Positions 25,931 through 33,244 of a stretch of DNA of 64,000 nt are shown here, piece after piece. Made by a program: the position numbers and the translations under genes. Positions within the stretch are counted from its first letter, which is position 1. Every line of letters starts with the position of its first letter. The notes under the pieces are model-generated. The model did not search any database. It was not told where the DNA came from and saw only the letters and a program-made list of their open reading frames with translations. This DNA comes from Prosthecomicrobium sp. N25 (GTDB lineage: Bacteria > Pseudomonadota > Alphaproteobacteria > Rhizobiales > Ancalomicrobiaceae), in contig NZ_JBBCAT010000005.1 of assembly GCF_037203705.1 (NCBI RefSeq), positions 186,001 to 250,000 on the forward strand, given 5' to 3'.

Positions 25931-26637
25931 TGGCCGAGGGTCCCGGCTTTCCCCGGCCTGAAGGAGGGCTTCCCGTGTTCGTCGTGCCGGCCGAGCCGTT
26001 CCCGTACGAGCTCCCGCCCGGGCGCACGGCGCTCGTGGTGATCGACATGCAGCGCGACTTCGTCGAGCCCGGCGGCTTCGGGGAGACGCTCGGCAACGAC
26101 GTCTCGCTGCTCGCCGCGATCGTGCCGACGGTGCGGGCGCTCCTCGATCTCTTCCGCGCCAAGGGCTGGCCGATCATCCATACCCGCGAATCGCATTCCG
26201 CCGACCTCGCCGACTGCCCGCCGGCCAAGCGCAACCGCGGTGCGCCGGCGCTCCGGATCGGGGACGAGGGGCCGATGGGGCGCATCCTGGTGCGCGGCGA
26301 GCCGGGCAACGACATCCTGGCCGCGCTGGCGCCACTGCCGGGGGAGATCGTGCTCGACAAGCCGGGCAAGGGCGCCTTCTACGCAACCGCGCTCGGCGAG
26401 ATCCTGCGCCTGAAGGGCATCACGCATCTCGTCTTCGCCGGCGTGACCACCGAGGTCTGCGTGCAGACCACCATGCGCGAGGCGAACGACAGGGGCTACG
26501 AGTGCCTGCTGGTCGAGGACGCGACGGAGAGCTACTTTCCGGAGTTCAAGGCGGCCACGCTGGCGATGATCCGGGCGCAGGGGGCGATCGTCGGCTGGAC
26601 GACCGATTTCAACAGCCTGAAGCAAGCGATCGGGTGA
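25930..26637 (+). CDS. Isochorismatase-fold cysteine hydrolase, second paralogue
   Basis: 235 residues starting in the TGATG overlap with the ATPase stop. Triad: Asp39 (VVIDMQRDF), Lys144 ([10 protein letters not shown]), Cys177 ([17 protein letters not shown]). It is clearly homologous to the upstream biuH but differs in the substrate-lid region: [17 protein letters not shown] replaces the [15 protein letters not shown] of the BiuH-type protein. It is therefore probably a related amidohydrolase (ureidoacrylate/peroxyureidoacrylate, triuret or another N-carbamoyl amide) rather than a second biuret hydrolase. It is tightly linked to atzG, 4 bases downstream. Confidence 0.85.
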   Translation: MAEGPGFPRPEGGLPVFVVPAEPFPYELPPGRTALVVIDMQRDFVEPGGFGETLGNDVSLLAAIVPTVRALLDLFRAKGWPIIHTRESHSADLADCPPAKRNRGAPALRIGDEGPMGRILVRGEPGNDILAALAPLPGEIVLDKPGKGAFYATALGEILRLKGITHLVFAGVTTEVCVQTTMREANDRGYECLLVEDATESYFPEFKAATLAMIRAQGAIVGWTTDFNSLKQAIG

Positions 26638-26641
26638 ACCC

Positions 26642-26830
26642 ATGAAGGATGCGGCTTTCGACCCCACGGCGCATGTCGCCCACATGGAGACCATGATGGG
26701 TCTCACCATCGAGGAGGCGTGGCGGCCGGTCGTCATCGGCCACATGACCGCGATCGCGAAGGCGGCCGAGATGGTCATGGGCTTCGACCTGCCGGACGAC
26801 ATCGAGCCGGCGGGAGTGTTCGAGGCATGA
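26642..26830 (+). CDS. atzG: AtzG-like small subunit (DUF4089)
   Basis: 62 residues, helical, with the DUF4089 pattern: a helix HVAHMETMMGLTIEEAWRPVV followed by a helix ending [17 protein letters not shown]. In Pseudomonas sp. ADP AtzG forms a GatC-like complex with AtzE that stabilises the amidase. The same pairing occurs as HpxX/HpxY in ureide clusters. It overlaps the atzE start by four bases (ATGA), which fits a stoichiometric complex. It is too short for confident recognition alone, and the context decides the call. Confidence 0.82.
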   Translation: MKDAAFDPTAHVAHMETMMGLTIEEAWRPVVIGHMTAIAKAAEMVMGFDLPDDIEPAGVFEA

Positions 26831-28239
26831 GCCTGCTGTTCGATCCCTCCCTGGGAACCGCAACCGAGATCGCCGACGCCGTCCGCTCCGGCACCGCCAG
26901 TGCCTCGGACATCGCCAGGACGGCCCTCGACCGCATCGCGGCCATGAATCCGGTCCTCAACGCCTTCACGGACGTGACCGCCGAACGCGCCCTCGCCAAG
27001 GCGGAAGCCGTCGACGCGGCCCGGGCGCGGGGCGAGGCCCTGCCGCCGCTTGCAGGCGTGCCGTTCGCCGTCAAGAATCTCTTCGACATCGAGGGGCTTC
27101 CGACGCGTGCCGGCTCGAAGATCAACCGGGAGCGGACGCCGGCCGTTCACGACGCGACCCTGGTCGCCCGGCTCGACGCCGCGGGGGCGGTGTTGCTCGG
27201 CGGCTTGAACATGGGCGAATATGCCTATGACTTCACGGGGCAAAATGCTCACGACGGCAATGCCCGCAATCCGCACGACACGCGCCGGATGACGGGCGGG
27301 TCGTCGGGCGGATCGGGCGGGGCGGTCGCGTCCGGCATGGTCCCTCTGGCGCTCGGGTCCGACACGAACGGCTCGATCCGAGTGCCTTCGAGCTTCTGCG
27401 GCCTTTTCGGCCTGAAGCCGACCTACGGGCGCCTCAGCCGTGCCGGGACCTTCCCGTTCGTGGCGAGCTTCGACCATCTCGGGCCCATGGCGCGGTCCAC
27501 GGCCGATCTGGCGCTCGCCTTCGACATCTGCCAAGGGCCGGATCCGCTCGATCCGCATCTGGCCCGCCGGCCGGTCACGCCCACGATGCCCGAGCTCGGC
27601 AAGGCGCTCGACGGGCTGCGGTTCGGCATCCTGGGCGACCACTTCAAGCGCAACGGACACCCGGAGGCCTTCGCGGCCGTCGACGTTGTCGCCCGTGCGC
27701 TCGGCGCCACGCGCGAGGTCGTCCTGCCCGAAGCCGCGCGGGCCCGGGCGGCGGCCTTCGTGATCGCGGCGGCAGAGGGGGCGGCGCTGCATCTCGACCG
27801 CGTCCGCTCGCGGCCGCAGGACTTCGATCCCGACACGCGCGACCGCTTCATCGCCGGCGCCATGATCCCGGCCGCCTGGGTCATCAAGGCGCAGAAGGTC
27901 CGACGCTGGTTCAAGGACCGGGCCGCCGAGGTCTTCGCCGACCACGACATCCTGATCGCGCCGGCGACGCCCTGTTTCGCCCCGACCCAGGACCAGAAGA
28001 CCCTCGTGCTCGACGGGGTCGAGATGATGCTCCGGCCCAACATGGGCATCTTCACGCAGCCGCTCTCCTGCATCGGCCTGCCGGTCGCGACCGTGCCGAT
28101 CTGGCTCGACGGAGCCGCTCTGCCGATCGGGGTGCAGATCGTCGCGGCGCCCTGGCGGGAGGACCTGGCGCTTCGGGTCAGCGCGGCGCTGGAGGGCATG
28201 GGCGTGGCGAAGAGCATCGTTGCGGAGGTGATGGCCTGA
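26827..28239 (+). CDS. atzE: 1-carboxybiuret hydrolase (AtzE), amidase-signature family
   Basis: 470 residues from ATG 26827 (overlap with atzG). The amidase-signature core holds Lys in [12 protein letters not shown], the cis-Ser in [15 protein letters not shown] and the nucleophile Ser in [10 protein letters not shown]; the C-terminal [23 protein letters not shown] is typical. With DUF4089 upstream and a HpxZ/AtzH-type gene downstream, the AtzE assignment is strong. Reaction: 1-carboxybiuret + water to 1,3-dicarboxyurea + NH3. HpxY-type ureide amidases share this genomic trio, so an oxalurate-like substrate is the main alternative. Confidence 0.87.
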   Translation: MSLLFDPSLGTATEIADAVRSGTASASDIARTALDRIAAMNPVLNAFTDVTAERALAKAEAVDAARARGEALPPLAGVPFAVKNLFDIEGLPTRAGSKINRERTPAVHDATLVARLDAAGAVLLGGLNMGEYAYDFTGQNAHDGNARNPHDTRRMTGGSSGGSGGAVASGMVPLALGSDTNGSIRVPSSFCGLFGLKPTYGRLSRAGTFPFVASFDHLGPMARSTADLALAFDICQGPDPLDPHLARRPVTPTMPELGKALDGLRFGILGDHFKRNGHPEAFAAVDVVARALGATREVVLPEAARARAAAFVIAAAEGAALHLDRVRSRPQDFDPDTRDRFIAGAMIPAAWVIKAQKVRRWFKDRAAEVFADHDILIAPATPCFAPTQDQKTLVLDGVEMMLRPNMGIFTQPLSCIGLPVATVPIWLDGAALPIGVQIVAAPWREDLALRVSAALEGMGVAKSIVAEVMA

Positions 28240-28619
28240 TGGAGGTGAACGATCCCGACGTGATGGCGGAGGTCCAGGCCGCCTTCGACGCCTACGAGAC
28301 GGCCTTGGTCACCAACGACGTCGAGACCCTCGGGGCTCTGTTCTGGGACGCCCCGCAGACGATCCGCTATGGGGGCGGCGAGAACCTCTACGGGTTCGCC
28401 GAGATCGCGGCCTTCCGGGCCGGGCGGTCGCCGGCGGGGCTCGCGCGGACCCTGGAGCGGACGGTCATCACCACCTACGGGCGGGACTTCGCCACCGCGT
28501 CGACGCTCTTCCGGCGGGACAGCGCGCCCGGCAAGGTCGGCCGACAGATGCAGACCTGGGTGCGCTTCCCGGAAGGCTGGCGCGTGGTCGCCGCCCATGT
28601 CAGCGTCATCGCGGAGTGA
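28239..28619 (+). CDS. atzH: AtzH/HpxZ-like protein (DUF3225, SnoaL-like fold)
   Basis: 126 residues, beginning in the TGATG overlap with the atzE stop. The pattern [26 protein letters not shown]...[25 protein letters not shown] and the C-terminal [32 protein letters not shown] is the DUF3225 cone (NTF2-like) fold. AtzH of Pseudomonas sp. ADP was reported to be a decarboxylating amidohydrolase acting on 1,3-dicarboxyurea to give allophanate, which would complete the AtzEG step. HpxZ is the homologue in purine clusters. Confidence 0.82.
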   Translation: MEVNDPDVMAEVQAAFDAYETALVTNDVETLGALFWDAPQTIRYGGGENLYGFAEIAAFRAGRSPAGLARTLERTVITTYGRDFATASTLFRRDSAPGKVGRQMQTWVRFPEGWRVVAAHVSVIAE

Positions 28620-29395
28620 CCGCCGTGGCGGAGGGTGTCGAGCGCTGGCAGGGGCGCAACGGGGAGAAGGACGCGCTCCGGCGGGAGATCTGGTCGGCGC
28701 TGGAGACGATCGGCGCGGGGGTCGGGCCGGTGTGGAGCCGGATCCCGGACTTCGTCGGCGCGGAGGCGGCGGCCGCGCGGCTGGCGGCGACGGCCGAATG
28801 GCGGGCGGCGCGGATCGTCAAGTGCAACCCGGATCCGCCGCAGATTCCGGTGCGCCGGCGGGCGCTGGAAGAGGGCAAGCTCCTTTACGCGCCCGTGCCG
28901 GAGCTGGTGAAGCCGTTCCCCTTCGTGCTGCTCGACCCGGAGGCGCTGGCCAGGCGCCGCATCCCCTTCGCCGACGCGGCGCGCTCGGAGGTCTTCGTCG
29001 AGGAGGGCGAGCCGGTCCGCTTCCAGGACATGCGGCCGATGGACTTCGTGGTGGTCGGCTCCGTGGCGGTCACGCGCGAGGGCGGGCGGACGGGCAAGGG
29101 CGGCGGCTTCGCCGACCTGGAACTCGGGATCTTCCGCGAACTCGGCCTGGTCAGGCCATCCACGCCGATCGCCACCACGGTCCATGGGCTGCAGGTGGTG
29201 GATCGCGAGCGGCTGATCATGCAGGCGCACGACAGCGCGCTCCACTACGTCGCCACGCCCGACGCGCTGATCGAGACGCGCACGACCCACCGCCAGCCGC
29301 TCGGCGTCGACTGGGATCGCGTGCAGCCGGACCAGTATGCCGGCATCCCCTTTCTCCGCGAGCTGCGGGCGGAGATCGAGGGGCGGAGGGCTTAA
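28616..29395 (+). CDS. 5-formyltetrahydrofolate cyclo-ligase (MTHFS)-like protein
   Basis: 259 residues from a GTG that overlaps the atzH stop (GTGA). The MTHFS-like fold is seen in REIWSALE near the N-terminus, [65 protein letters not shown] (substrate/ATP loop) and [10 protein letters not shown]. It is longer than typical MTHFS (~190-200 residues) and lacks some of the usual ATP-binding Lys/Arg blocks, so it is a divergent relative. Its position as last gene of a triazine operon is unexpected. It might repair folate modified by formyl/carbamoyl intermediates or act on another substrate. Confidence 0.78.
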   Translation: MTAVAEGVERWQGRNGEKDALRREIWSALETIGAGVGPVWSRIPDFVGAEAAAARLAATAEWRAARIVKCNPDPPQIPVRRRALEEGKLLYAPVPELVKPFPFVLLDPEALARRRIPFADAARSEVFVEEGEPVRFQDMRPMDFVVVGSVAVTREGGRTGKGGGFADLELGIFRELGLVRPSTPIATTVHGLQVVDRERLIMQAHDSALHYVATPDALIETRTTHRQPLGVDWDRVQPDQYAGIPFLRELRAEIEGRRA

Positions 29396-29430
29396 CGTAT
29401 TCAGATTAATCATGTCAATCGTTCTACTAG

Positions 29431-29436
29431 TATAAT
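29431..29436 (+). promoter_or_regulatory. TATAAT -10 element in AT-rich gap before the PilZ genes
   Basis: A perfect TATAAT sits in an unusually AT-rich 111-base intergenic region after the cyanurate operon, about 70 bases upstream of the first PilZ start. No good -35 hexamer is seen at 16-18 bases, so activator dependence or an alternative sigma factor is possible. Confidence 0.4.
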
Positions 29437-29506
29437 AGAGAGCATGTGCTCGTCTCCGGGTGCAACTCTGATAATATTAAGCAGATTTTGATAACGGAGT
29501 CTGGGC

Positions 29507-29776
29507 ATGTCTTACGCTGATCTGGATGGTCATCTACAGGACGAGCGACGCGACGGGTTTCGCCGGCGAACGCTCCTGCGCGCGTTGGCGGTCCTCAACA
29601 ATGGATATTCGACCTTCGACGCGACGATCCGAAACCTCTCGGTGACGGGCGCCAAGCTGGAGCTGGCCCGTCCGACATTGCTGCCGATCCGGTTCGAACT
29701 CCGTTACGACAACATCAAGCGCTGGGTTCGCGTGGTCTGGCGCGACGAAAACCGGTTGGGCGTGGCGTTCGACTGA
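29507..29776 (+). CDS. Single-domain PilZ protein (first of three)
   Basis: 89 residues, ATG with CGGAG upstream. RRRTLL near residue 20 and TIRNLSVTGAKLEL correspond to the RxxxR and (D/N)xSxxG c-di-GMP-binding motifs. The C-terminal strand RWVRVVWRDENRLGVAFD is typical of stand-alone PilZ domains in alphaproteobacteria. Such proteins bind c-di-GMP directly or act as adaptors. It is homologous to the two following genes, suggesting tandem duplication. It has its own AT-rich upstream region, so the array is probably not one operon. Confidence 0.82.
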   Translation: MSYADLDGHLQDERRDGFRRRTLLRALAVLNNGYSTFDATIRNLSVTGAKLELARPTLLPIRFELRYDNIKRWVRVVWRDENRLGVAFD

Positions 29777-29896
29777 GTTGCCGCGGGCGCCCGGGGCGGG
29801 GCAGAGCGCGGCGCCGCCGTCCGGCTTAACGTTACGGACAGATCGTCCATCTCGATTGGCTGCAGTCACGGGGCGGACGGGGTAAACTGTTCCCTA

Positions 29897-30187
29897 ATGC
29901 CAGTCAGTAAAGCCGAGCCTGTCATGGACACCACGTCTCCCGTCACCGCCTCCGACCGCCGCCGGGACCTTCGCCACCGCACTCTCCTCAAGGCGAAGGC
30001 CGTGTTCAACAGCGGGCATTCGAGCTTCGAAGGTGTCCTGCGCAATCTTTCGACCTCCGGGGCGCGGATCGAGTTCGGCGGGTTCACGCCGCTGCCGTCG
30101 GTGTTCGAGCTGCGCTGCGACGGGACGGTCCAGCGCGCGCGGGTGACATGGCGCAAGCAGGGGTCGGTCGGTGTCGCGTTTCTCTGA
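29897..30187 (+). CDS. Single-domain PilZ protein (second of three)
   Basis: 96 residues from ATG 29897. ATG 29924 is an alternative start, and neither has a strong ribosome binding site. DRRRDLRHRTLL supplies the N-terminal Arg motif and VLRNLSTSGARIEF the NxSxxG motif, followed by VFELRCDGTVQRARVTWRKQGSVGVAFL. Overall arrangement parallels the flanking PilZ genes, including the hydrophobic-to-VAF ending. It follows the first PilZ gene by 120 bases. Role inferred: c-di-GMP-responsive adaptor. Confidence 0.8.
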   Translation: MPVSKAEPVMDTTSPVTASDRRRDLRHRTLLKAKAVFNSGHSSFEGVLRNLSTSGARIEFGGFTPLPSVFELRCDGTVQRARVTWRKQGSVGVAFL

Positions 30188-30341
30188 CGGCCGCGCGCGT
30201 TCGCGGGGATTGCGAAGGGGCGCGATCACGAGCCCGTGAGCGCCCGGCGCTCTATACAATTTTAGGGAAATCGTTCGGTCGCGTTTAGCGGATCTGACGC
30301 AGCGTCATGTCCGGTACCAGGACGGTGCCTTGGAGACGACG

Positions 30342-30608
30342 ATGACCGAGGTCCAAGAAATGGGCCCGTCGAACAGACGGACCAGTCCCCGCCGCAAGAC
30401 CTATATTGCCGCCCGCGCCGTCATGAACGGCGGCTTTTCCACCATAGACCTGACCATCCGCAACCTGTCGGAGGGCGGCGCCCTGCTGCAGCTCGACAGG
30501 CTGATGCTGATGCCGAGGACCTTCGAGCTGACCTGCAAGCTGTTCAGGCGTCCGGTCCAGGTCGTCTGGCACAGGGAGACCCAGCTCGGCGTGGCCTTCG
30601 CGGGGTAG
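30342..30608 (+). CDS. Single-domain PilZ protein (third of three)
   Basis: 88 residues from ATG 30342, chosen because GGAG lies 6 bases upstream; an in-frame TTG at 30330 is within that ribosome binding site and is rejected. RRTSPRRKTYIAARAVMNGGFSTIDLTIRNLSEGGALLQL contains both PilZ motifs, and VQVVWHRETQLGVAF matches the paralogues. It ends the array; the next gene (urtE) is convergent. Role as for the paralogues, ligand specificity unknown. Confidence 0.82.
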   Translation: MTEVQEMGPSNRRTSPRRKTYIAARAVMNGGFSTIDLTIRNLSEGGALLQLDRLMLMPRTFELTCKLFRRPVQVVWHRETQLGVAFAG

Positions 30609-30652
30609 GACCGCGGGGCTGCGCAGCAATGGCCCGCCCGGGGCGGTGGCCC

Positions 30653-31348
30653 TCACACCGCAATCTTGCGCCTCACCGCCTCGGGGTCGACTTCGGCCTT
30701 GGTGCCGGCGATGACGACCTCGCCGCGGTCGAGGACGGCGTAGCGGTCGGCGAGTTCCTTGGCGAAGTCGAAGTACTGTTCGACGAGCAGGATCGCCATC
30801 GAGCCCTTGGAGCGGAGATATTCCAGGGCCTTGCCGATGTCCTTGATGATCGAGGGCTGGATGCCCTCGGTCGGTTCGTCGAGGACGAGCAGGCGGGGGC
30901 GGGTGACCAGGGCCCGGCCGATGGCGAGCTGCTGCTGCTGGCCGCCGGAGAGGTCGCCGCCGCGGCGGCCGAGCATGTCCTTGAGGACGGGGAAGAGGTC
31001 GTAGATCTCGTCCGGGACGTAACGCTCTGATCGGGGCAGGCAGGCGAAGCCGGTCTCGAGATTCTCCCTCACGGTCAGGAGCGGGAAGATCTCGCGGCCC
31101 TGGGGCACGAAGGCGATGCCGCGGCGGGCGCGGTCGTAGGGGGCGCTGCGGCCGAGATCCTGGCCCTCCCAGGTGATCGAGCCCCGGGCGATGGGGCGGT
31201 GGCCCGTGATGGCGCGAAGCAGGGAGGTCTTGCCGACCCCGTTGCGGCCGAGCACGCAGGTGATCTCGCCTCGGTGGGCTTCGACGGAGACGGAGCGGAG
31301 CGCCTGGGCGGCGCCGTAAAAGAGGTCGATGTTGGCGACGGACAGCAT
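30653..31348 (-). CDS. urtE: Urea ABC transporter ATP-binding protein UrtE
   Basis: 231 residues from ATG 31348 (an in-frame upstream extension is rejected because it would run back into urtD). Walker A GRNGVGKTS, signature LSGGQQQQLAIGRAL, Walker B LLVLDEPTEGIQPSI. The EGIQPSII ending of the Walker B region is characteristic of UrtE among LIV-I (HAAT) ATPases. It forms the heterodimeric ATPase with UrtD and drives high-affinity urea uptake. Last gene of the minus-strand urtABCDE operon; its start lies 5 bases after the urtD stop. Confidence 0.92.
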   Translation of the reverse strand: MLSVANIDLFYGAAQALRSVSVEAHRGEITCVLGRNGVGKTSLLRAITGHRPIARGSITWEGQDLGRSAPYDRARRGIAFVPQGREIFPLLTVRENLETGFACLPRSERYVPDEIYDLFPVLKDMLGRRGGDLSGGQQQQLAIGRALVTRPRLLVLDEPTEGIQPSIIKDIGKALEYLRSKGSMAILLVEQYFDFAKELADRYAVLDRGEVVIAGTKAEVDPEAVRRKIAV

Positions 31349-31353
31349 GCGGC

Positions 31354-32103
31354 TCAGCGTCCCAGATAGACTTCGATGACGCGCGGATCCTCGGCGACGT
31401 GGTCGATCGACCCTTCCGAGAGCACCGCGCCCTCGTGCAGGACCGTGACCTTGACCCCGAGTTCGCGGACGAAGTGCATGTCGTGCTCGACGACGACGAC
31501 CGACTTGGTCTCGTTGATTTTCCGCAGCAGGTGCGCGGTCTCCATGGTCTCGGCGTCGGTCATGCCGGCGACCGGCTCGTCGACGAGCAGGAGCTTCGGT
31601 TCCTGGGCGAGCAGCATGCCGATCTCGAGCCACTGCTTCTGGCCGTGCGAGAGATTGCGGGCGAGGTCGTGCTGGCGATCCTGGAGCTTGATGGTCTCCA
31701 GGAGCTCGTCGAGCCGCGCCGCCTCCTCGCCGCTGGTGCGGTGGAGCAGGGTGCGCCAGGTGCGCCGGTCGCCCTTGAGGGCGAGGACGAGGTTGTCGCG
31801 CACGGTCTGGCTCTCGAAGACGGTCGGCTTCTGGAACTTCCGGCCGATGCCGAGCTCGGCGATGGTGGCCTCGTCGAGGAGGGTCAGGTCGGTCGAGCCG
31901 CCGAACAGGACCTCGCCCTCGTCGGGGCGGGTCTTGCCGGTGATGACGTCCATCATGGTCGTCTTGCCGGCGCCGTTGGGGCCGATGATGGCGCGCATCT
32001 CGCCCGGCGCGATCACGAAGGACAGGCCGCGCAGCGCCTTGTAGCCGTCGAAGGAGACCTTCACGCCGTCGAGGTAGAGGAGGGAGTTGCGGGCGACGTC
32101 CAT
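31354..32103 (-). CDS. urtD: Urea ABC transporter ATP-binding protein UrtD
   Basis: 249 residues from ATG 32103, 4 bases after the urtC stop. Walker A GPNGAGKTT, the UrtD-specific signature LSHGQKQWLEIGMLL, Walker B LLLVDEPVAGM and the C-terminal DPRVIEVYLGR typical of LivG-like subunits. LSHGQKQWLEIGM distinguishes UrtD from branched-chain amino-acid LivG. It pairs with UrtE. Confidence 0.93.
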   Translation of the reverse strand: MDVARNSLLYLDGVKVSFDGYKALRGLSFVIAPGEMRAIIGPNGAGKTTMMDVITGKTRPDEGEVLFGGSTDLTLLDEATIAELGIGRKFQKPTVFESQTVRDNLVLALKGDRRTWRTLLHRTSGEEAARLDELLETIKLQDRQHDLARNLSHGQKQWLEIGMLLAQEPKLLLVDEPVAGMTDAETMETAHLLRKINETKSVVVVEHDMHFVRELGVKVTVLHEGAVLSEGSIDHVAEDPRVIEVYLGR

Positions 32104-32107
32104 GAGG

Positions 32108-33244
32108 TCACTCGGCTGGCTTGGGGGCGAGGGCGGCGGGGGTGCTGTCCCGCGGCCTGCGGGCCATGAGATCGGAGAGGGTGCCCACGATGCCCTTGGG
32201 CAGGAACAGCGTGACGAGCACGAACAGGAGGCCGAGGGCGAAGAGCCAGTATTCCGGGAAGGCGCCGGTGAACCAGGTCTTGCCCCAGTTGACCGCGACC
32301 GCCCCGACGACGGCGCCGACGAGCGTGCCCCGGCCGCCGACCGCGACCCAGATGACCGCCTCGATGGAGTTGGCGGGCGAGAATTCGGACGGGTTGATGA
32401 TGCCCACCTGGGGGACGTAGAGGGCACCCGCGAGGCCGGCCATGCAGGCGGAGACCACGAAGACGAAGAGCTTGTAGGTCTCGACCCGGTAGCCGATGAA
32501 GCGCGTCCGGCTCTCGGCGTCGCGGATGGCGATGAGCACCTTGCCGAGCTTGGAATTGACGATCGCGGAGGAGACCAGCAGGCCGAGGATGACGGCGAGC
32601 ACGGTGAGGAAGAAGAGCGTGGCCCGGGTCGTGTCGGCCTGGACGTTGAAGCCGAGGATGTCCTTGAAGTCGGTCAGGCCGTTGTTGCCGCCGAAGCCCA
32701 TGTCGTTGCGGAAGAAGGCGAGCAGCAGGGCGTAGGTCATCGCCTGGGTGATGATCGACAGGTACACGCCGGTGACGCGGGAGCGGAAGGCGAACCAGCC
32801 GAACACGAAGGCGAGGAGCCCCGGCACGAGCAGGACCATCAGCATCGCGTAGGGGAAGGACGAGAAGCCGTACCAGGTGACCGGCAGGTCCTTCCAGTTC
32901 AGGAAGACCATGAAGTCCGGCAGGATCGGGTGGGCGTAGACGCCGCGGGTGCCGATCTGGCGCATCAGGTACATGCCCATGGCGTAGCCGCCGAGGGCGA
33001 AGAAGGCGCCGTGGCCGAGCGAAAGAATGCCGCAGTAGCCCCAGACCAGGTCGAGCGCGATGGCGAGGAGCGCGTAGGCGGCGTACTTGCCCCAGAGCGT
33101 GACGAGGTAGGTCGGCACGTGCAGGGGGTGGTCGGCGGGGAGGTAGAGGTTGAAGCAGGGCACCGCGACCGCGATCGCGGCGAGGACCAGGACCGCCAGC
33201 GTGACGCGGCGGTCGAAGCCCTTGAGCAGGAACGAGGTGATCAT
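32108..33244 (-). CDS. urtC: Urea ABC transporter permease UrtC
   Basis: 378 residues; ATG 33244 overlaps the urtB stop (ATGA). LivM-like permease with about ten membrane segments. It includes WGYCGILSLGHGAFFALGGYAMGMYLMRQ near the N-terminus and ANSIEAVIWVAVGGRGTLVGAVVGA, both diagnostic for UrtC. It forms the membrane channel together with UrtB. Confidence 0.93.
   Translation of the reverse strand: MITSFLLKGFDRRVTLAVLVLAAIAVAVPCFNLYLPADHPLHVPTYLVTLWGKYAAYALLAIALDLVWGYCGILSLGHGAFFALGGYAMGMYLMRQIGTRGVYAHPILPDFMVFLNWKDLPVTWYGFSSFPYAMLMVLLVPGLLAFVFGWFAFRSRVTGVYLSIITQAMTYALLLAFFRNDMGFGGNNGLTDFKDILGFNVQADTTRATLFFLTVLAVILGLLVSSAIVNSKLGKVLIAIRDAESRTRFIGYRVETYKLFVFVVSACMAGLAGALYVPQVGIINPSEFSPANSIEAVIWVAVGGRGTLVGAVVGAVAVNWGKTWFTGAFPEYWLFALGLLFVLVTLFLPKGIVGTLSDLMARRPRDSTPAALAPKPAE

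Noticed and set aside
26642-28239. GatC/GatA pair of the tRNA amidotransferase
   Set aside because: Short DUF4089 partner, HpxZ/AtzH-type gene directly downstream and no GatB; context is catabolic.
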